Counted from the first letter of the stretch, positions 40,689 through 49,638 are shown. The stretch: 64,000 nt of DNA from Oscillatoriales cyanobacterium (GCA_011390955.1 JAABRM010000014.1:92681-156680); one strand, 5' to 3'. Translations and numbers: made by a program. The notes: generated from the letters alone by a model not told the origin.

Positions 40689-42098
40689 ATGGCAATTGAC
40701 AGTGAAGGGAATTATATCCCCCGGCCAAAGTCGATTGAGATGATGGGAGATAATCCACAATTGAATATTACTCCAGAGGATTACTGCCTGTTGACGGATC
40801 TGTATCAGTTAACGATGGCCGCTTGCTATGTCGGGGAAAGTTTGGCCGATCGCCCCGCCAGTTTTGAGTTATTTGCCCGCCGCTTACCGTCCGGCTTTGG
40901 CTATGCGATCGCGATGGGTTTGGAACAGGCGATCGAATATCTGGAAAAATTCCGGTTTCAGGAGGATCAGATTGATGCGCTGCAAGCAACGGGAATTTTC
41001 GCCAATGCCCCAATCCAGTTTTGGTCTTTGTTAGAGTCGGGCAAGTTTACCGGGGATCTGTGGGCTGTGCCCGAAGGGACCGCAGTGTTTGCCAATGAAC
41101 CGTTCTTACGGGTGGAGGCCCCTCTGTGGCAGGCGCAAATTGTGGAAACATATCTATTATGTACCCTAAATTATCAAACTCTGATTGCGACGCGGGCGGC
41201 GCGGTTGCGAGATGTGGCGGGACCAGAGGCGATGTTGTTGGAGTTTGGCAGCCGACGGGCTTTTAGTCCCCAGGCTTCTTTGTGGGCAGCGCGGGCGGCT
41301 TTGGCGGGAGGTTTGGATGCTACGTCTAATGTGTTGGCTTCTTTGAAATTAGGCCGTAAGCCAGCGGGGACGATGGCCCATGCTTTGGTGATGGCTTTGA
41401 CCGCTTTGGAAGGCAGCGAGATGCAAGCTTTTCGGGTGTTTCATACTTATTTTCCCGGTGCGCCGTTGTTGATTGATACTTACGATACCCTGAATGCGGC
41501 GAGTCAGTTGGCAGAACGGGTGAAGCAAGGTGAGGTGGAGTTAGCGGGGGTGCGTTTGGATTCTGGGGATTTGGTGGAGTTGTCCCAGAAGGTGCGATCG
41601 CTGTTGCCAGAGGTGCCAATTCTGGCTAGTGGAGATTTGGATGAGTGGGAAGTTGCCCGGTTAAAGTCAGCGGGCGCTTGCATTGATGGCTATGGGTTTG
41701 GCACTCGCTTGGTGACGGGAGATCCGGTGAATGGGGTCTATAAGTTAGTGGAGATTAATGGTATCCCGGTGATGAAGCACTCTAGTGGCAAACCCAGTTA
41801 TCCCGGACGCAAGCAAATATTTCGCCGATTTCGGGATGGGGCAGTTGAATGCGATCGCCTGGGTTTGATGACTGAAGACCCGCTACCGGATGAAGTGCCG
41901 TTATTGCAACAAGTTTTTCAAGGAGGATATCGAGTTTCGTTAGCAGAAACCTTGGAAGAAATTAGTAGTCGGACGAGTAATTCTGTAGCCGCTTTGCCGG
42001 ATACGGCCCGTCAGCTAGAAAACCCCATTTCTCCTCCGGTAAAAATTTCTGAACAGTTGCAAGCTTTGACCGAGAAAACTAAACAAAATCCCAAATAG
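40689..42098 (+). CDS. pncB: Nicotinate phosphoribosyltransferase
   Basis: PncB converts nicotinate and PRPP to nicotinate mononucleotide in the salvage (Preiss-Handler) branch of NAD synthesis. The 469-residue protein shows the family's front LLTDLYQLTMAACYV, ASFELFARRLPSGFGY, the phosphohistidine region GTMAHALVMAL (H in MAHA), LIDTYDTLNAAS, GVRLDSGDLVELS and GYGFGTRLVTGDP. The last 60 residues are low in conservation. An internal ATG at about 40743 (MMGDNPQLNI) is an alternative start, but AGGAG before 40689 favours the longer form. It heads the cluster pncB-nadD-nrtR-like-nadE. Confidence 0.95.
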   Translation: MAIDSEGNYIPRPKSIEMMGDNPQLNITPEDYCLLTDLYQLTMAACYVGESLADRPASFELFARRLPSGFGYAIAMGLEQAIEYLEKFRFQEDQIDALQATGIFANAPIQFWSLLESGKFTGDLWAVPEGTAVFANEPFLRVEAPLWQAQIVETYLLCTLNYQTLIATRAARLRDVAGPEAMLLEFGSRRAFSPQASLWAARAALAGGLDATSNVLASLKLGRKPAGTMAHALVMALTALEGSEMQAFRVFHTYFPGAPLLIDTYDTLNAASQLAERVKQGEVELAGVRLDSGDLVELSQKVRSLLPEVPILASGDLDEWEVARLKSAGACIDGYGFGTRLVTGDPVNGVYKLVEINGIPVMKHSSGKPSYPGRKQIFRRFRDGAVECDRLGLMTEDPLPDEVPLLQQVFQGGYRVSLAETLEEISSRTSNSVAALPDTARQLENPISPPVKISEQLQALTEKTKQNPK

Positions 42099-42184
42099 TT
42101 ATTGGTTATTGGTTAGTGGTTAGTGGTTAGTGGTTATTGATGCAAATAACCAACAACAAATAACAAATAACATGGTAATTAAAT

Positions 42185-42784
42185 ATGGGAAAAATTGCTT
42201 TATTTGGCACTAGCGCCGATCCGCCGACTAGAGGACATGAAAAAATTTTGATTTGGTTAGCGGATCGCTTCGATCGCGTGGCAGTTTGGGCTGCGGATAA
42301 CCCTTTGAAATCTGGGCAAACCCCCCTAGAACATCGGTTAGCGATGATGCGGTTATTGATTGCTGAGTTGGCAATTTCTCGAAGTAATTTGGGGTTTTAT
42401 CCCGAAATTAGTCACCCCCGAACTATTGAGACAGTTCAGCGATCGCGCAAAATTTGGCCGAATGATTCCTTTACCTTAGTGGTTGGTTCAGATTTAATTG
42501 CCCAATTGCCCCGCTGGTATCGGGCTGAGGAATTATTGCCACAAGTAGATATTTTAGTTGTGCCTCGTCCCGGATATGCAGTAGATAATGAACAAGTAAA
42601 AAAGATTCAAGACCGAGGCACTTTTGTCAGCATTGCCCATGATTTACAAGTCCCGGCAGTTTCTTCCACGGAATATCGGCAAAGGGGCAATGCTAACCCG
42701 GTAATTCCCGCAGCAATTGAAGCCTATATTCAACGGGAAAACTTGTACAAATATCAAAATATTACGGCATATTACAGCAAATAA
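42185..42784 (+). CDS. nadD: Nicotinate-nucleotide adenylyltransferase
   Basis: NadD adenylylates nicotinate mononucleotide to deamido-NAD, the step after PncB. The 199-residue protein has the nucleotidyltransferase motif GTSADPPTRGHEKI (the (H/T)xGH motif as T-R-G-H), LVVGSDLIAQLPRWYRAEELL, VDILVVPRPG and VSSTEYRQ for the ISSTxIR motif. An 86-bp gap with a short CAACAAATAACAAATAACA repeat separates it from pncB. Its stop shares bases with the next gene's ATG (TAATG). Confidence 0.92.
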   Translation: MGKIALFGTSADPPTRGHEKILIWLADRFDRVAVWAADNPLKSGQTPLEHRLAMMRLLIAELAISRSNLGFYPEISHPRTIETVQRSRKIWPNDSFTLVVGSDLIAQLPRWYRAEELLPQVDILVVPRPGYAVDNEQVKKIQDRGTFVSIAHDLQVPAVSSTEYRQRGNANPVIPAAIEAYIQRENLYKYQNITAYYSK

Positions 42785-43545
42785 TGGCAGCACCTATAGA
42801 AAACCCTCTGCGATCGATTTATCAGCGCCCACCCACATTACCCACAACGCCAAAAGCGAACTTTAAAGTGGGTGTGGATAATGCAATTTTCTCCGTGGAT
42901 ATGACCCAAAATCGTTTATTAGTTTTGTTGGTCATGCGAGAACGAGAACCGTTTTTAGGTAAGTGGAACTTACCCCGAACTCTGGTGAGAGAACCGGAAT
43001 CTTTAGAAGAAGCAGCTTACAGAATTTTATCCGCCAAAATTCGGGTAAAAAACCTCTATTTAGAGCAATTATATACTTTCGGCGGCCCTGGAAGAGACCC
43101 CCGTGAGTTAACCCAACCGAGTCAGCGGTATTTATCGGTGAGTTACTTTGCTTTAGTCCGTTTTGAAGAAGCAGAATTAATTAGTACCGGGGGACGGGGA
43201 ATTGCTTGGTATCCTCTGGATGAATTGCCAGAATTAGCCTTTGACCATCAGGAGATTTTGCAGTATGGTCATCGGCGACTTCGCAATAAGTTAGAGTATA
43301 GCCCGATCGCCTTTGAAGTGTTACCAGAATTATTTACGTTAAGCGATGTTTATCAACTTTATACCACTGTTTTAGGAGAAAATTTTGCCGATTATTCTAA
43401 CTTTAGAAGTCGCTTATTAAAACTAGGCTTTTTAGAAGAAACTGGCTTAAAAGCTTCTCGTGGTGCGGGGCGTCCGGCGACGCTGTATCGCTTCGACCCA
43501 GAAGCATTTGCCCCTTTAAAAGATAAACCTTTAGTGTTTATTTAA
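42784..43545 (+). CDS. nrtR: NrtR-like regulator: Nudix-fold sensor with winged helix
   Basis: NrtR proteins are repressors of NAD genes with a Nudix-fold domain that binds ADP-ribose and a C-terminal winged helix. The 253-residue protein fits: Nudix-like residues about 25-160 (LLVLLVMREREPFLGKWNLP, LYTFGGPGRDPRELTQP, YLSVSYFALV) and a winged helix about 175-245 (LFTLSDVYQLYTTVLGENF, FRSRLLKLGFLEETG, GRPATLYRF). The catalytic Nudix box is degenerate; the expected REUxEExGU reads YRILSAKIRV, so hydrolysis is unlikely, as in most NrtR members. It lies between nadD and nadE. Confidence 0.9.
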   Translation: MAAPIENPLRSIYQRPPTLPTTPKANFKVGVDNAIFSVDMTQNRLLVLLVMREREPFLGKWNLPRTLVREPESLEEAAYRILSAKIRVKNLYLEQLYTFGGPGRDPRELTQPSQRYLSVSYFALVRFEEAELISTGGRGIAWYPLDELPELAFDHQEILQYGHRRLRNKLEYSPIAFEVLPELFTLSDVYQLYTTVLGENFADYSNFRSRLLKLGFLEETGLKASRGAGRPATLYRFDPEAFAPLKDKPLVFI

Positions 43546-43587
43546 TGAAAAACAAACAGGGAATATATCAATCATTTTTCCAACTAA

Positions 43588-43601
43588 TTATGTTAACATA
43601 A
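43588..43601. promoter_or_regulatory. 14-bp perfect palindrome upstream of nadE
   Basis: TTATGTTAACATAA is its own reverse complement and lies 102 bases before the nadE ATG, before an 80-bp AACAACCAACAACC-type repeat (43615-43700). It may be an operator for the NrtR-like protein; it does not match the inverted repeat at the pncB promoter, which weakens that reading. Confidence 0.35.
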
Positions 43602-43702
43602 AACATTGCTTAATCAACAACCAACAACCAACAACCAACAACCAACAAACAACAAAGAACAATCAACAAAGAACAATCAACAATCAACAAACAACAAACA
43701 AT

Positions 43703-45445
43703 ATGAAAATTGCGATCGCTCAACTCAATCCGACCATTGGAGACTTAACCGGCAACGCCCAAAAAATTCTCCAAGCGGCTGAACAAGCTGCCCAAGTAGG
43801 AACTCGATTATTACTCACTCCCGAACTTTCTTTATGTGGTTATCCTCCCAGGGATTTACTATTACAGCCGAGTTTTATTCAGGCAATGTTAAAACAACTG
43901 AAAACTCTGGCTAATCAATTACCAGCATCCCTGGGAGTTTTAGTGGGGGCAGCCCAAGAAAATGCCCAAGCGAGTATCACCGGAGGCAAGCCACTATTTA
44001 ATAGTATTTTTTGGTTAGAAAATGGCCAAATTAAACAAGTATTTCATAAGCGACTGTTGCCCACTTATGATGTATTTGATGAATATCGCTATTTTGAACC
44101 GGGAAATCAGGCTAATGTTTTTAATTTAACCGACAAATTAGACGGCAGCGATCTAAAAATTGGTGTCACTATTTGCGAAGATTTGTGGAATGATGAGGAG
44201 TTTTGGGGCAAACGGCAATATCCTTGTAATCCCATTGCCGACTTAGCCCAAGAAAAGGTGGATTTAATGATTAATTTATCCGCTTCTCCTTATACAGTAA
44301 ATAAGCAAAAAATCCGGGAAGCTATGCTGCGGCACGCGGCGCAAAGATATCAGACTCCGATAATTTATGTCAACCAAGTAGGTGGCAATGATGATTTAAT
44401 TTTTGATGGGTACAGTGTGGCGTTTAATCCCTCTGGGGAAATGGTCTTTCGGGCTGGGGCTTTTCAACCGGATTTAATTACCATAGAATGGAATAAAAGC
44501 CAAAAGTCTTTACATTCACTACAGTCAAGTTCCCAATTAAACTCTGTGGAATTAGCCCCAAATAGTGAAGATGAGGAAATTTTTGCTGCCTTAGTTTTAG
44601 GGGTGAAAGATTATGCCCAAAAATGTGGGTTTTCTCAGGCATTGCTTGGCTTAAGCGGGGGAATTGATTCATCTTTAGTAGCGGCGATCGCTGCTGCTGC
44701 ATTAGGGTCAGAAAATGTCCTGGGAGTGCTCATGCCATCTCCCTACAGTTCCGATCATTCCATTACCGATTCCTTAAAATTAGCGGCAAATCTGGGGATT
44801 AAAACTCATACGTTAAAAATTGCTGATTTAATGGCAGATTATGATAAATCTCTTGGGGGTTTATTTGCGGGTTGCGAGCGTGATGTCACGGAAGAAAACC
44901 TGCAATCACGGATTCGCGGCAACTTGTTAATGGCGATCGCCAACAAATTTGGTTACTTGCTGCTTTCCACTGGCAATAAATCAGAAATGGCCGTGGGTTA
45001 CTGCACTCTCTACGGCGACATGAATGGTGGTTTAGCCGTCATTGCGGATGTACCAAAAACGCGAGTTTATTCTATCTGTCACTGGTTAAATCAATGTCCT
45101 GAAATAATTAGTCATCATCAGGGCAAAAACACCGGAGAAATTATCCCGGAAAATGTCTTAACCAAAGCCCCCAGCGCCGAACTCAAACCGGGGCAAGTGG
45201 ATCAAGATTCTCTGCCTGCTTATGACATTTTAGATGATATCCTGCATCGGTTAATAGAAAAGCACGAATCAGAAGCAGAAATTGCGGCTGCGGGACATAA
45301 CTCAGAAACGATCGCCCGTGTGGTCAAATTGCTGACTCGTGCGGAATTTAAACGCCGTCAAGCCCCTCCAGGATTAAAAGTCACCGATCGCGCTTTTGGG
45401 ACTGGTTGGCGGATGCCCATTGCGGCCAAAGTAGTCAAAGGATAA
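43703..45445 (+). CDS. nadE: Glutamine-dependent NAD synthetase
   Basis: NadE makes NAD from deamido-NAD, ATP and glutamine. The 580-residue protein has an N-terminal nitrilase-type glutaminase (residues 1-275; LLLTPELSLCGYPPRDL with the catalytic glutamate, FHKRLLPTYDVFDE with the lysine, GVTICEDLWND with the cysteine). The C-terminal synthetase carries the SGGIDSS P-loop (LLGLSGGIDSSLVAAIA) and the ATP/deamido-NAD motifs STGNKSEMAVGY and LGVLMPSPYSSDHS. It completes the three-step salvage route encoded with pncB and nadD. Confidence 0.97.
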   Translation: MKIAIAQLNPTIGDLTGNAQKILQAAEQAAQVGTRLLLTPELSLCGYPPRDLLLQPSFIQAMLKQLKTLANQLPASLGVLVGAAQENAQASITGGKPLFNSIFWLENGQIKQVFHKRLLPTYDVFDEYRYFEPGNQANVFNLTDKLDGSDLKIGVTICEDLWNDEEFWGKRQYPCNPIADLAQEKVDLMINLSASPYTVNKQKIREAMLRHAAQRYQTPIIYVNQVGGNDDLIFDGYSVAFNPSGEMVFRAGAFQPDLITIEWNKSQKSLHSLQSSSQLNSVELAPNSEDEEIFAALVLGVKDYAQKCGFSQALLGLSGGIDSSLVAAIAAAALGSENVLGVLMPSPYSSDHSITDSLKLAANLGIKTHTLKIADLMADYDKSLGGLFAGCERDVTEENLQSRIRGNLLMAIANKFGYLLLSTGNKSEMAVGYCTLYGDMNGGLAVIADVPKTRVYSICHWLNQCPEIISHHQGKNTGEIIPENVLTKAPSAELKPGQVDQDSLPAYDILDDILHRLIEKHESEAEIAAAGHNSETIARVVKLLTRAEFKRRQAPPGLKVTDRAFGTGWRMPIAAKVVKG

Positions 45446-45478
45446 TTCGTAGGTTGGGTTGACGAAGGAAACCCAACA

Positions 45479-45566
45479 TTAGACAATTCTGGCTTTCATT
45501 ATCAAAAGCCCCCCTTAAAAAGGGGAGTTGAGGGTATCGATCGGTTATTTTGCCAGAATTGTCTAA
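45479..45566. mobile_element. MITE-like element with TTAGACAATTCTGGC ends
   Basis: TTAGACAATTCTGGC (45479-45493) and its exact inverse GCCAGAATTGTCTAA (45552-45566) flank an 88-bp element with a CCCCCCTTAAAAAGGGGAG core. A degenerate relative lies at 4012-4097. It lies between nadE and the Rpn-family gene, and could end the nadE transcript. Confidence 0.7.
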
Positions 45567-45662
45567 TAGATGAAGATGAGAAGCTGAATTTACGCTAAAC
45601 TAAAAGAAAAATTCAAATTATCACCCAATTACCCAGGCTAAACCAATCAAGGAGAAACACCC

Positions 45663-46664
45663 ATGAAATTCATTAGCCCCAAAACCGACTTTGCCTTTAA
45701 AAAAATCTTTGGTTCCAGCGATAGCAAGGATATTCTCATCAGTTTCTTAAATGCCTTAATCTATGATGAACAACCAACCATCAAAGATTTAGAAATCATC
45801 GACCCTTATAACTCCCGACCCATCGTGGATTTAAAAGATAGTTATCTGGATGTGAAAGCGGTCTTAAACAATGGGTCAACGGTGATTATTGAAATGCAAC
45901 TGCTTTATGTGGGAGCCTTTGAAAAAAGAGTAGTTTATAATCTGGCGAAAACCTATGGGAATCAACTGGAGTCCGGCGCCCGATATTCTCAACTTAAGCC
46001 GGTGATTGCCCTGACAATTACTGACTTTATTATGTTTAAAAATAGCCCGGAAGTGATTAGCAAGTTTTCCTTTAAAGAAGACCGGGCTTTATTTGATTAC
46101 CCTAATCAAGAACTGAAAATGGTGTTTGTGGAGTTGCCGAAATTTAATAAGACTCTAGAAGAGATAGACCATTTAGCGGAAAAGTGGATTTATTTTCTTA
46201 AAGAAACCCCAAATTTACAAGTGATTCCCCCGAAAATGGCCGAAGTACCGGAACTGGATAAAGCGCTAAACATTGCCAATCGAGCGAATGTCAGTCTCAC
46301 GGAATTAGAAGAAATGCAAAAACGAGAAATGTGGATTGAAGATCGTCGGGGTGAAATTACTTTTGCCAAAGAGCAAGGACTAGCTGAAGGACTAGCTGAA
46401 GGACTAGCTGAAGGACTAGCTGAAGGACTAGCTGAAGGACTAGCTGAAGGACGCTTAGAAGGACGCTTAGAAGGACGCTTAGAAGGACAAATGGGTTTAA
46501 TATTACGTCTACTTGAACGGCGATTTGGGGAAGTGTCGGAAAACGCGATCGCACAAATTCAGCAGTTATCTGTTGACCAATTAGCAGAACTGGCGATCGC
46601 TATTTTAGACTTGCATAACCTAGAGGATTTATCCCAGTGGTTGCAGCAAAAATTAAGCCGTTGA
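45663..46664 (+). CDS. Rpn family nuclease/transposase-like protein with an expanded repeat
   Basis: Rpn proteins (PDDEXK_2/DUF4351-like) are small nuclease-fold proteins that promote recombination and contribute to phage defence in some bacteria. The 333-residue protein begins FISPKTDFAFKKIFG, the family's start, with the nuclease motif DLKDSYLDVKAVLNNGSTVIIEMQL (residues about 57-81, D..E-x-Q). A central tract of seven EGLA/AEGL units and three GRLE units comes from a 12-bp DNA repeat (46372-46490), a place for length variation. The C-terminus is helical (LRLLERRFGEVSENAIAQIQ). AGGAG lies 7 bases before the start. Confidence 0.93.
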   Translation: MKFISPKTDFAFKKIFGSSDSKDILISFLNALIYDEQPTIKDLEIIDPYNSRPIVDLKDSYLDVKAVLNNGSTVIIEMQLLYVGAFEKRVVYNLAKTYGNQLESGARYSQLKPVIALTITDFIMFKNSPEVISKFSFKEDRALFDYPNQELKMVFVELPKFNKTLEEIDHLAEKWIYFLKETPNLQVIPPKMAEVPELDKALNIANRANVSLTELEEMQKREMWIEDRRGEITFAKEQGLAEGLAEGLAEGLAEGLAEGLAEGRLEGRLEGRLEGQMGLILRLLERRFGEVSENAIAQIQQLSVDQLAELAIAILDLHNLEDLSQWLQQKLSR

Positions 46665-46715
46665 AACCACCAGGAATCATCCTCAAAAAATCACGTTATT
46701 TTCCGAGGAAAATTA

Positions 46716-47954
46716 CTATGGATCTACAATCGAACCCATAAATAAAATAGTCCCGGTTTCATTATCCCGAATTGCCGAGAAAAATGGGCGATCGACCACC
46801 ATTTGAAATGGCGGTGGTGGCATGGAAGTGGCGACAATTCCCACAGAAGTTGATGCCGCTGCTTCTGTGCCTTCTTCGTTCACTTCAAGAAAAGTTTTAT
46901 GCTTCACTTGAGAAATATAAGCATCTTCAGCGGTAATGCCAGAAAAGTCCGCTTTTTCTGGGTCAAAAGCTACTTCCATGCCTAAACTTTTCAGAGTTTC
47001 ATTCAACACCATTTCATACTCTAATTGGAAGCGAGGCAAAGTAATAGAACCGGGGACAAGTCTAAACTGATTCAGCCATTGTTCCCAATTTTCAGCGGTT
47101 AGATTTTCATAAAAGCTGGCTAGAGTGACATTAGGTTTGGGTAGAAAAACATAGAAACTCCAGCGTCCTTCACCGTAGGGAAGACTGACCGCTTGAAAAG
47201 TATCGGTTTCATAATAACGATAATCCCCGAATTGATTCATTAATGGGTGCTGTTTCGTGCTACCATCGAGTAAGGTAAATGCAGCCTCTTTGGTGGCATC
47301 TTTAGCAAAGGGTTTTGCCCACAGTCCTTTAAAATAGACCGCATTAATCAGAAACATAATTTGATTCGGGTCAACTTCATCGACAATTTTTTCTATTTTA
47401 TCGTTAGTATTGGTTTTTACCCAATTGTTAATTGTCAAAATTGACTCAGGGTCGTTAAAGTCTAGCTGACTTAATTCAGCGCTGTATGATTCCGCGACTC
47501 TTTGGATAAAATCCGGTAAAAAAGCGGTGGTTTTGTTTAACCACAGAGAGTTGGCAATATTTACTTGCACTTTTGGGTCTGCGGTAGCCAAGGATTTTTG
47601 TAAATTACTATGACCTTGGTTGACTTGTTCTAAGGGAATGTTGGCAATTTCCAAAGTATTAGCGATCGCGCTTTGGGTTTCTGCTTTTGCCCCGTTATAG
47701 GTCATAGACAATGCGGCATTAATACTCGCGGGAGAAATAAAAATATTCTCATTCGCTTTTTGCCGATAAAGTTCCGTAAAAAGTTTAAAGCCAAACCGAG
47801 TATTTGCGAGAATCACTGGGTTGACTTCTGTGGCATTCATCGTCATTGTCGGTTGAGCCGGAACAACTTCTTGGGTAGTTGGTTGACTGCTACAACTGGC
47901 GACTAATAAATTTAGAATGGCCAAACCTGTCACCGCCGTTAAAATAAGTTTCAT
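46716..47954 (-). CDS. Serpin family protease inhibitor, lipoprotein
   Basis: The open frame reaches 47978 from a TTG, but the ATG at 47954 gives MKLILTAVTGLAILNLLVAS, then C, a good lipobox (V-A-S-C), so the mature protein is lipid-anchored in the periplasm or cell surface. The serpin core is complete (NIFISPASINAALSMTYNGAK, NSLWLNKTTAFLPDF, VNEEGTEAAAST). The reactive loop keeps the inhibitory hinge E-E-G-T-E-A-A-A-S-T; counting 17 residues from the first E puts P1-P1' at T-S in IVATSM. Targets are unknown. Bacterial serpins are uncommon but present in cyanobacteria. It ends facing the Rpn gene. Confidence 0.93.
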   Translation of the reverse strand: MKLILTAVTGLAILNLLVASCSSQPTTQEVVPAQPTMTMNATEVNPVILANTRFGFKLFTELYRQKANENIFISPASINAALSMTYNGAKAETQSAIANTLEIANIPLEQVNQGHSNLQKSLATADPKVQVNIANSLWLNKTTAFLPDFIQRVAESYSAELSQLDFNDPESILTINNWVKTNTNDKIEKIVDEVDPNQIMFLINAVYFKGLWAKPFAKDATKEAAFTLLDGSTKQHPLMNQFGDYRYYETDTFQAVSLPYGEGRWSFYVFLPKPNVTLASFYENLTAENWEQWLNQFRLVPGSITLPRFQLEYEMVLNETLKSLGMEVAFDPEKADFSGITAEDAYISQVKHKTFLEVNEEGTEAAASTSVGIVATSMPPPPFQMVVDRPFFSAIRDNETGTILFMGSIVDP

Positions 47955-47984
47955 TTGTCTACAAAAGTAAGTTTTCAAGAATAA

Positions 47985-48072
47985 ACCCGGTTTCTTGGGT
48001 CAGCCTTTGCCAAAAACCAAGTAGGGGCGAGCAAGCGAATCGCCCCTACTAGAAACCGGGTTTCTGGGTTCA
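47985..48072. repeat. CCCGG module carrying a nested GTAGGGGCGA hairpin
   Basis: AAACCCGGTTTCTTGG and AGAAACCGGGTTTCTGGG are the ends of the same module seen near 37.6 kb, but here a GTAGGGGCGAGC..GCCCCTAC hairpin sits inside. One repeat type has apparently inserted into another. It lies between the serpin gene and the metallophosphoesterase gene. Confidence 0.7.
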
Positions 48073-48090
48073 GCGAGTCCTTAAATATCT

Positions 48091-49005
48091 CTACGATAGC
48101 GTAATCACCGTCACTTCCGGGGGACAAAATAGGCGACCGGGGAAATAAGTGCCTAAACCGCGATTTACATAGAGAAAATTTTGGTTAATTTGATGTAAGC
48201 CCTGACTCCATTCCCAATGACGGATCATTTTATGCGGTTTTTTATCGATTAAGGACAGGCAACGGTCTAAAGGTTCGGGAATCATCTGACGAATTTTTGT
48301 CAACTGAGGCGCTAAGGGACCAATTCTGGGTAAGACAATTTGCCCTCCGTGGGTGTGACCGGAAAGTTGTAAATCAATCCGCCATCGAGACATCATCGCA
48401 GCCGTATCAGGATGGTGGGACAGGACGATGCGCGGAACTTGTTCCGGGATATGGGGAAACACCGCTTTGGGGTTGAATTCACCAGAGTAAAGGTCTGCCA
48501 TACCGACTAAGGCTAAACCGTCACCAAGGGGATAAACGATTTGGTTCCATAAGACCTGAATCCCAATACTTGTCAGGGCTTGAATTATTTCGGTTCGGGA
48601 TTCGTTTGGTTTAATATCATGGTTGCCTAAGATGGCATAAATTCCCGCGCTACTTTCTAAATGTTTGAGTCCCTGGACTAAATGATAAATTGAGTCTGAT
48701 TTATAAGTGACATAATCGCCGGTCAGGAGCACTAAGTCCGGTTTGGCTGCATTGCTGGCGGCGATCGCCTCAAAGAGTAGCTGTTCTGAAAGTCCCCAAT
48801 CTTCATAATGAAAGTCCGATAATTGCACCAGTTTAGTGCCTTTGAGGGATTCTGGCAGATGGGAAATGGGAATATTTAATCGTTCAATTGTTAACGATCC
48901 AGTGAAAAATTTATGCATAACTGGAATCACCGGCGAGATCGGATTTCCGTTGGGGCAAATCTGCTCTAAAGAAGGATTTACCCCAACGGAAATACCCGGC
49001 CACAT
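48091..49005 (-). CDS. Metallophosphoesterase
   Basis: The 304-residue protein has the calcineurin-like motifs: LVQLSDFHYEDWG (D-x-H), LLTGDYVT (GDxx), YAILGNHD (GNHD), VLSHHPDTAA and LSGHTHGGQIVLPRIG (GHxH). The order matches the YkuE/YaeI type, membrane-associated enzymes that act on phosphoesters such as lipid A precursors in other bacteria. The first 30 residues before MHKFFTGSLTIERL may be extra, and that methionine at 48918 is an alternative start. Substrate unknown. Confidence 0.9.
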   Translation of the reverse strand: MWPGISVGVNPSLEQICPNGNPISPVIPVMHKFFTGSLTIERLNIPISHLPESLKGTKLVQLSDFHYEDWGLSEQLLFEAIAASNAAKPDLVLLTGDYVTYKSDSIYHLVQGLKHLESSAGIYAILGNHDIKPNESRTEIIQALTSIGIQVLWNQIVYPLGDGLALVGMADLYSGEFNPKAVFPHIPEQVPRIVLSHHPDTAAMMSRWRIDLQLSGHTHGGQIVLPRIGPLAPQLTKIRQMIPEPLDRCLSLIDKKPHKMIRHWEWSQGLHQINQNFLYVNRGLGTYFPGRLFCPPEVTVITLS

Positions 49006-49066
49006 TAGTTCTACTGGGAAAAATTTCCCTGATTAATTGTACTCAGATGGTTAACGGATCTGTCTG

Positions 49067-49591
49067 TTAATTGACTAATTCATCTTCAGCAGAGTGACGG
49101 AAGATTTTGCCTAACATAAACTGCGGCGGGAACTGCGGCGGAAATGCTTCCGGCACCCGATCGCCAACGGCATCTGGTGGTTGAACGCAAATCGCCGTTT
49201 GCTTAATTCCCGGAAGGCGGCGACTCACTTCATTTTGGATGCGATCGCTGCGGGCAATCAGTTTTTCTAACACTTCCAGGGAAGGTGCGACGATAAACAA
49301 AGTATTTTCTCCTAGCGGAGAAGGGGCAATTCCCAAAATGCATTCACTTAAAAGCGCTTGGGTCGAATAGTCAAACGACTCACACAAGCGCTTAAACAAT
49401 GTTTTGTAGAAGGATTCCGAGAGATCGCGATTCTCCGAGGCGGATCCGTCGCGGGAATCGTCAAAAGTAGGATGAAATAACATAATCGATTCTGCAATAG
49501 AGACTCTTTGAGTCTCGGAAAAAATCTTCCTCACAATTATTTTAACTATTTTCTCACCAATTTTAAAGAGAAATATTGTCAAATTTATCAT
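49067..49591 (-). CDS. Unrecognised soluble protein
   Basis: The 174-codon frame has a hydrophobic, basic front (MINLTIFLFKIGEKIVKIIV) and a better-looking core from residue 37 (MLFHPTFDDSRDGS) to the end, with FYKTLFKRLCESFDYSTQALLSECI, ENTLFIVAPSLEVLEKLIARSDRIQNEVSRRL and a Pro-rich tail. The core's strand-helix order is a little like DnaA domain I, but I cannot assign it. If the class I reading of the CRP-like site upstream is right, transcription would begin near the ORF start and the true start is probably internal, at 49483 or nearby. Confidence 0.55.
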   Translation of the reverse strand: MINLTIFLFKIGEKIVKIIVRKIFSETQRVSIAESIMLFHPTFDDSRDGSASENRDLSESFYKTLFKRLCESFDYSTQALLSECILGIAPSPLGENTLFIVAPSLEVLEKLIARSDRIQNEVSRRLPGIKQTAICVQPPDAVGDRVPEAFPPQFPPQFMLGKIFRHSAEDELVN

Positions 49592-49638
49592 ATTTAGCTG
49601 ACAAATCTAGGGTTGAGGCGATCGCTGTCATCATTGAA

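Noticed and set aside
40387..40743. Plus- and minus-strand frames before pncB
   Set aside because: They are translations of a CAACCACCAAC simple repeat.
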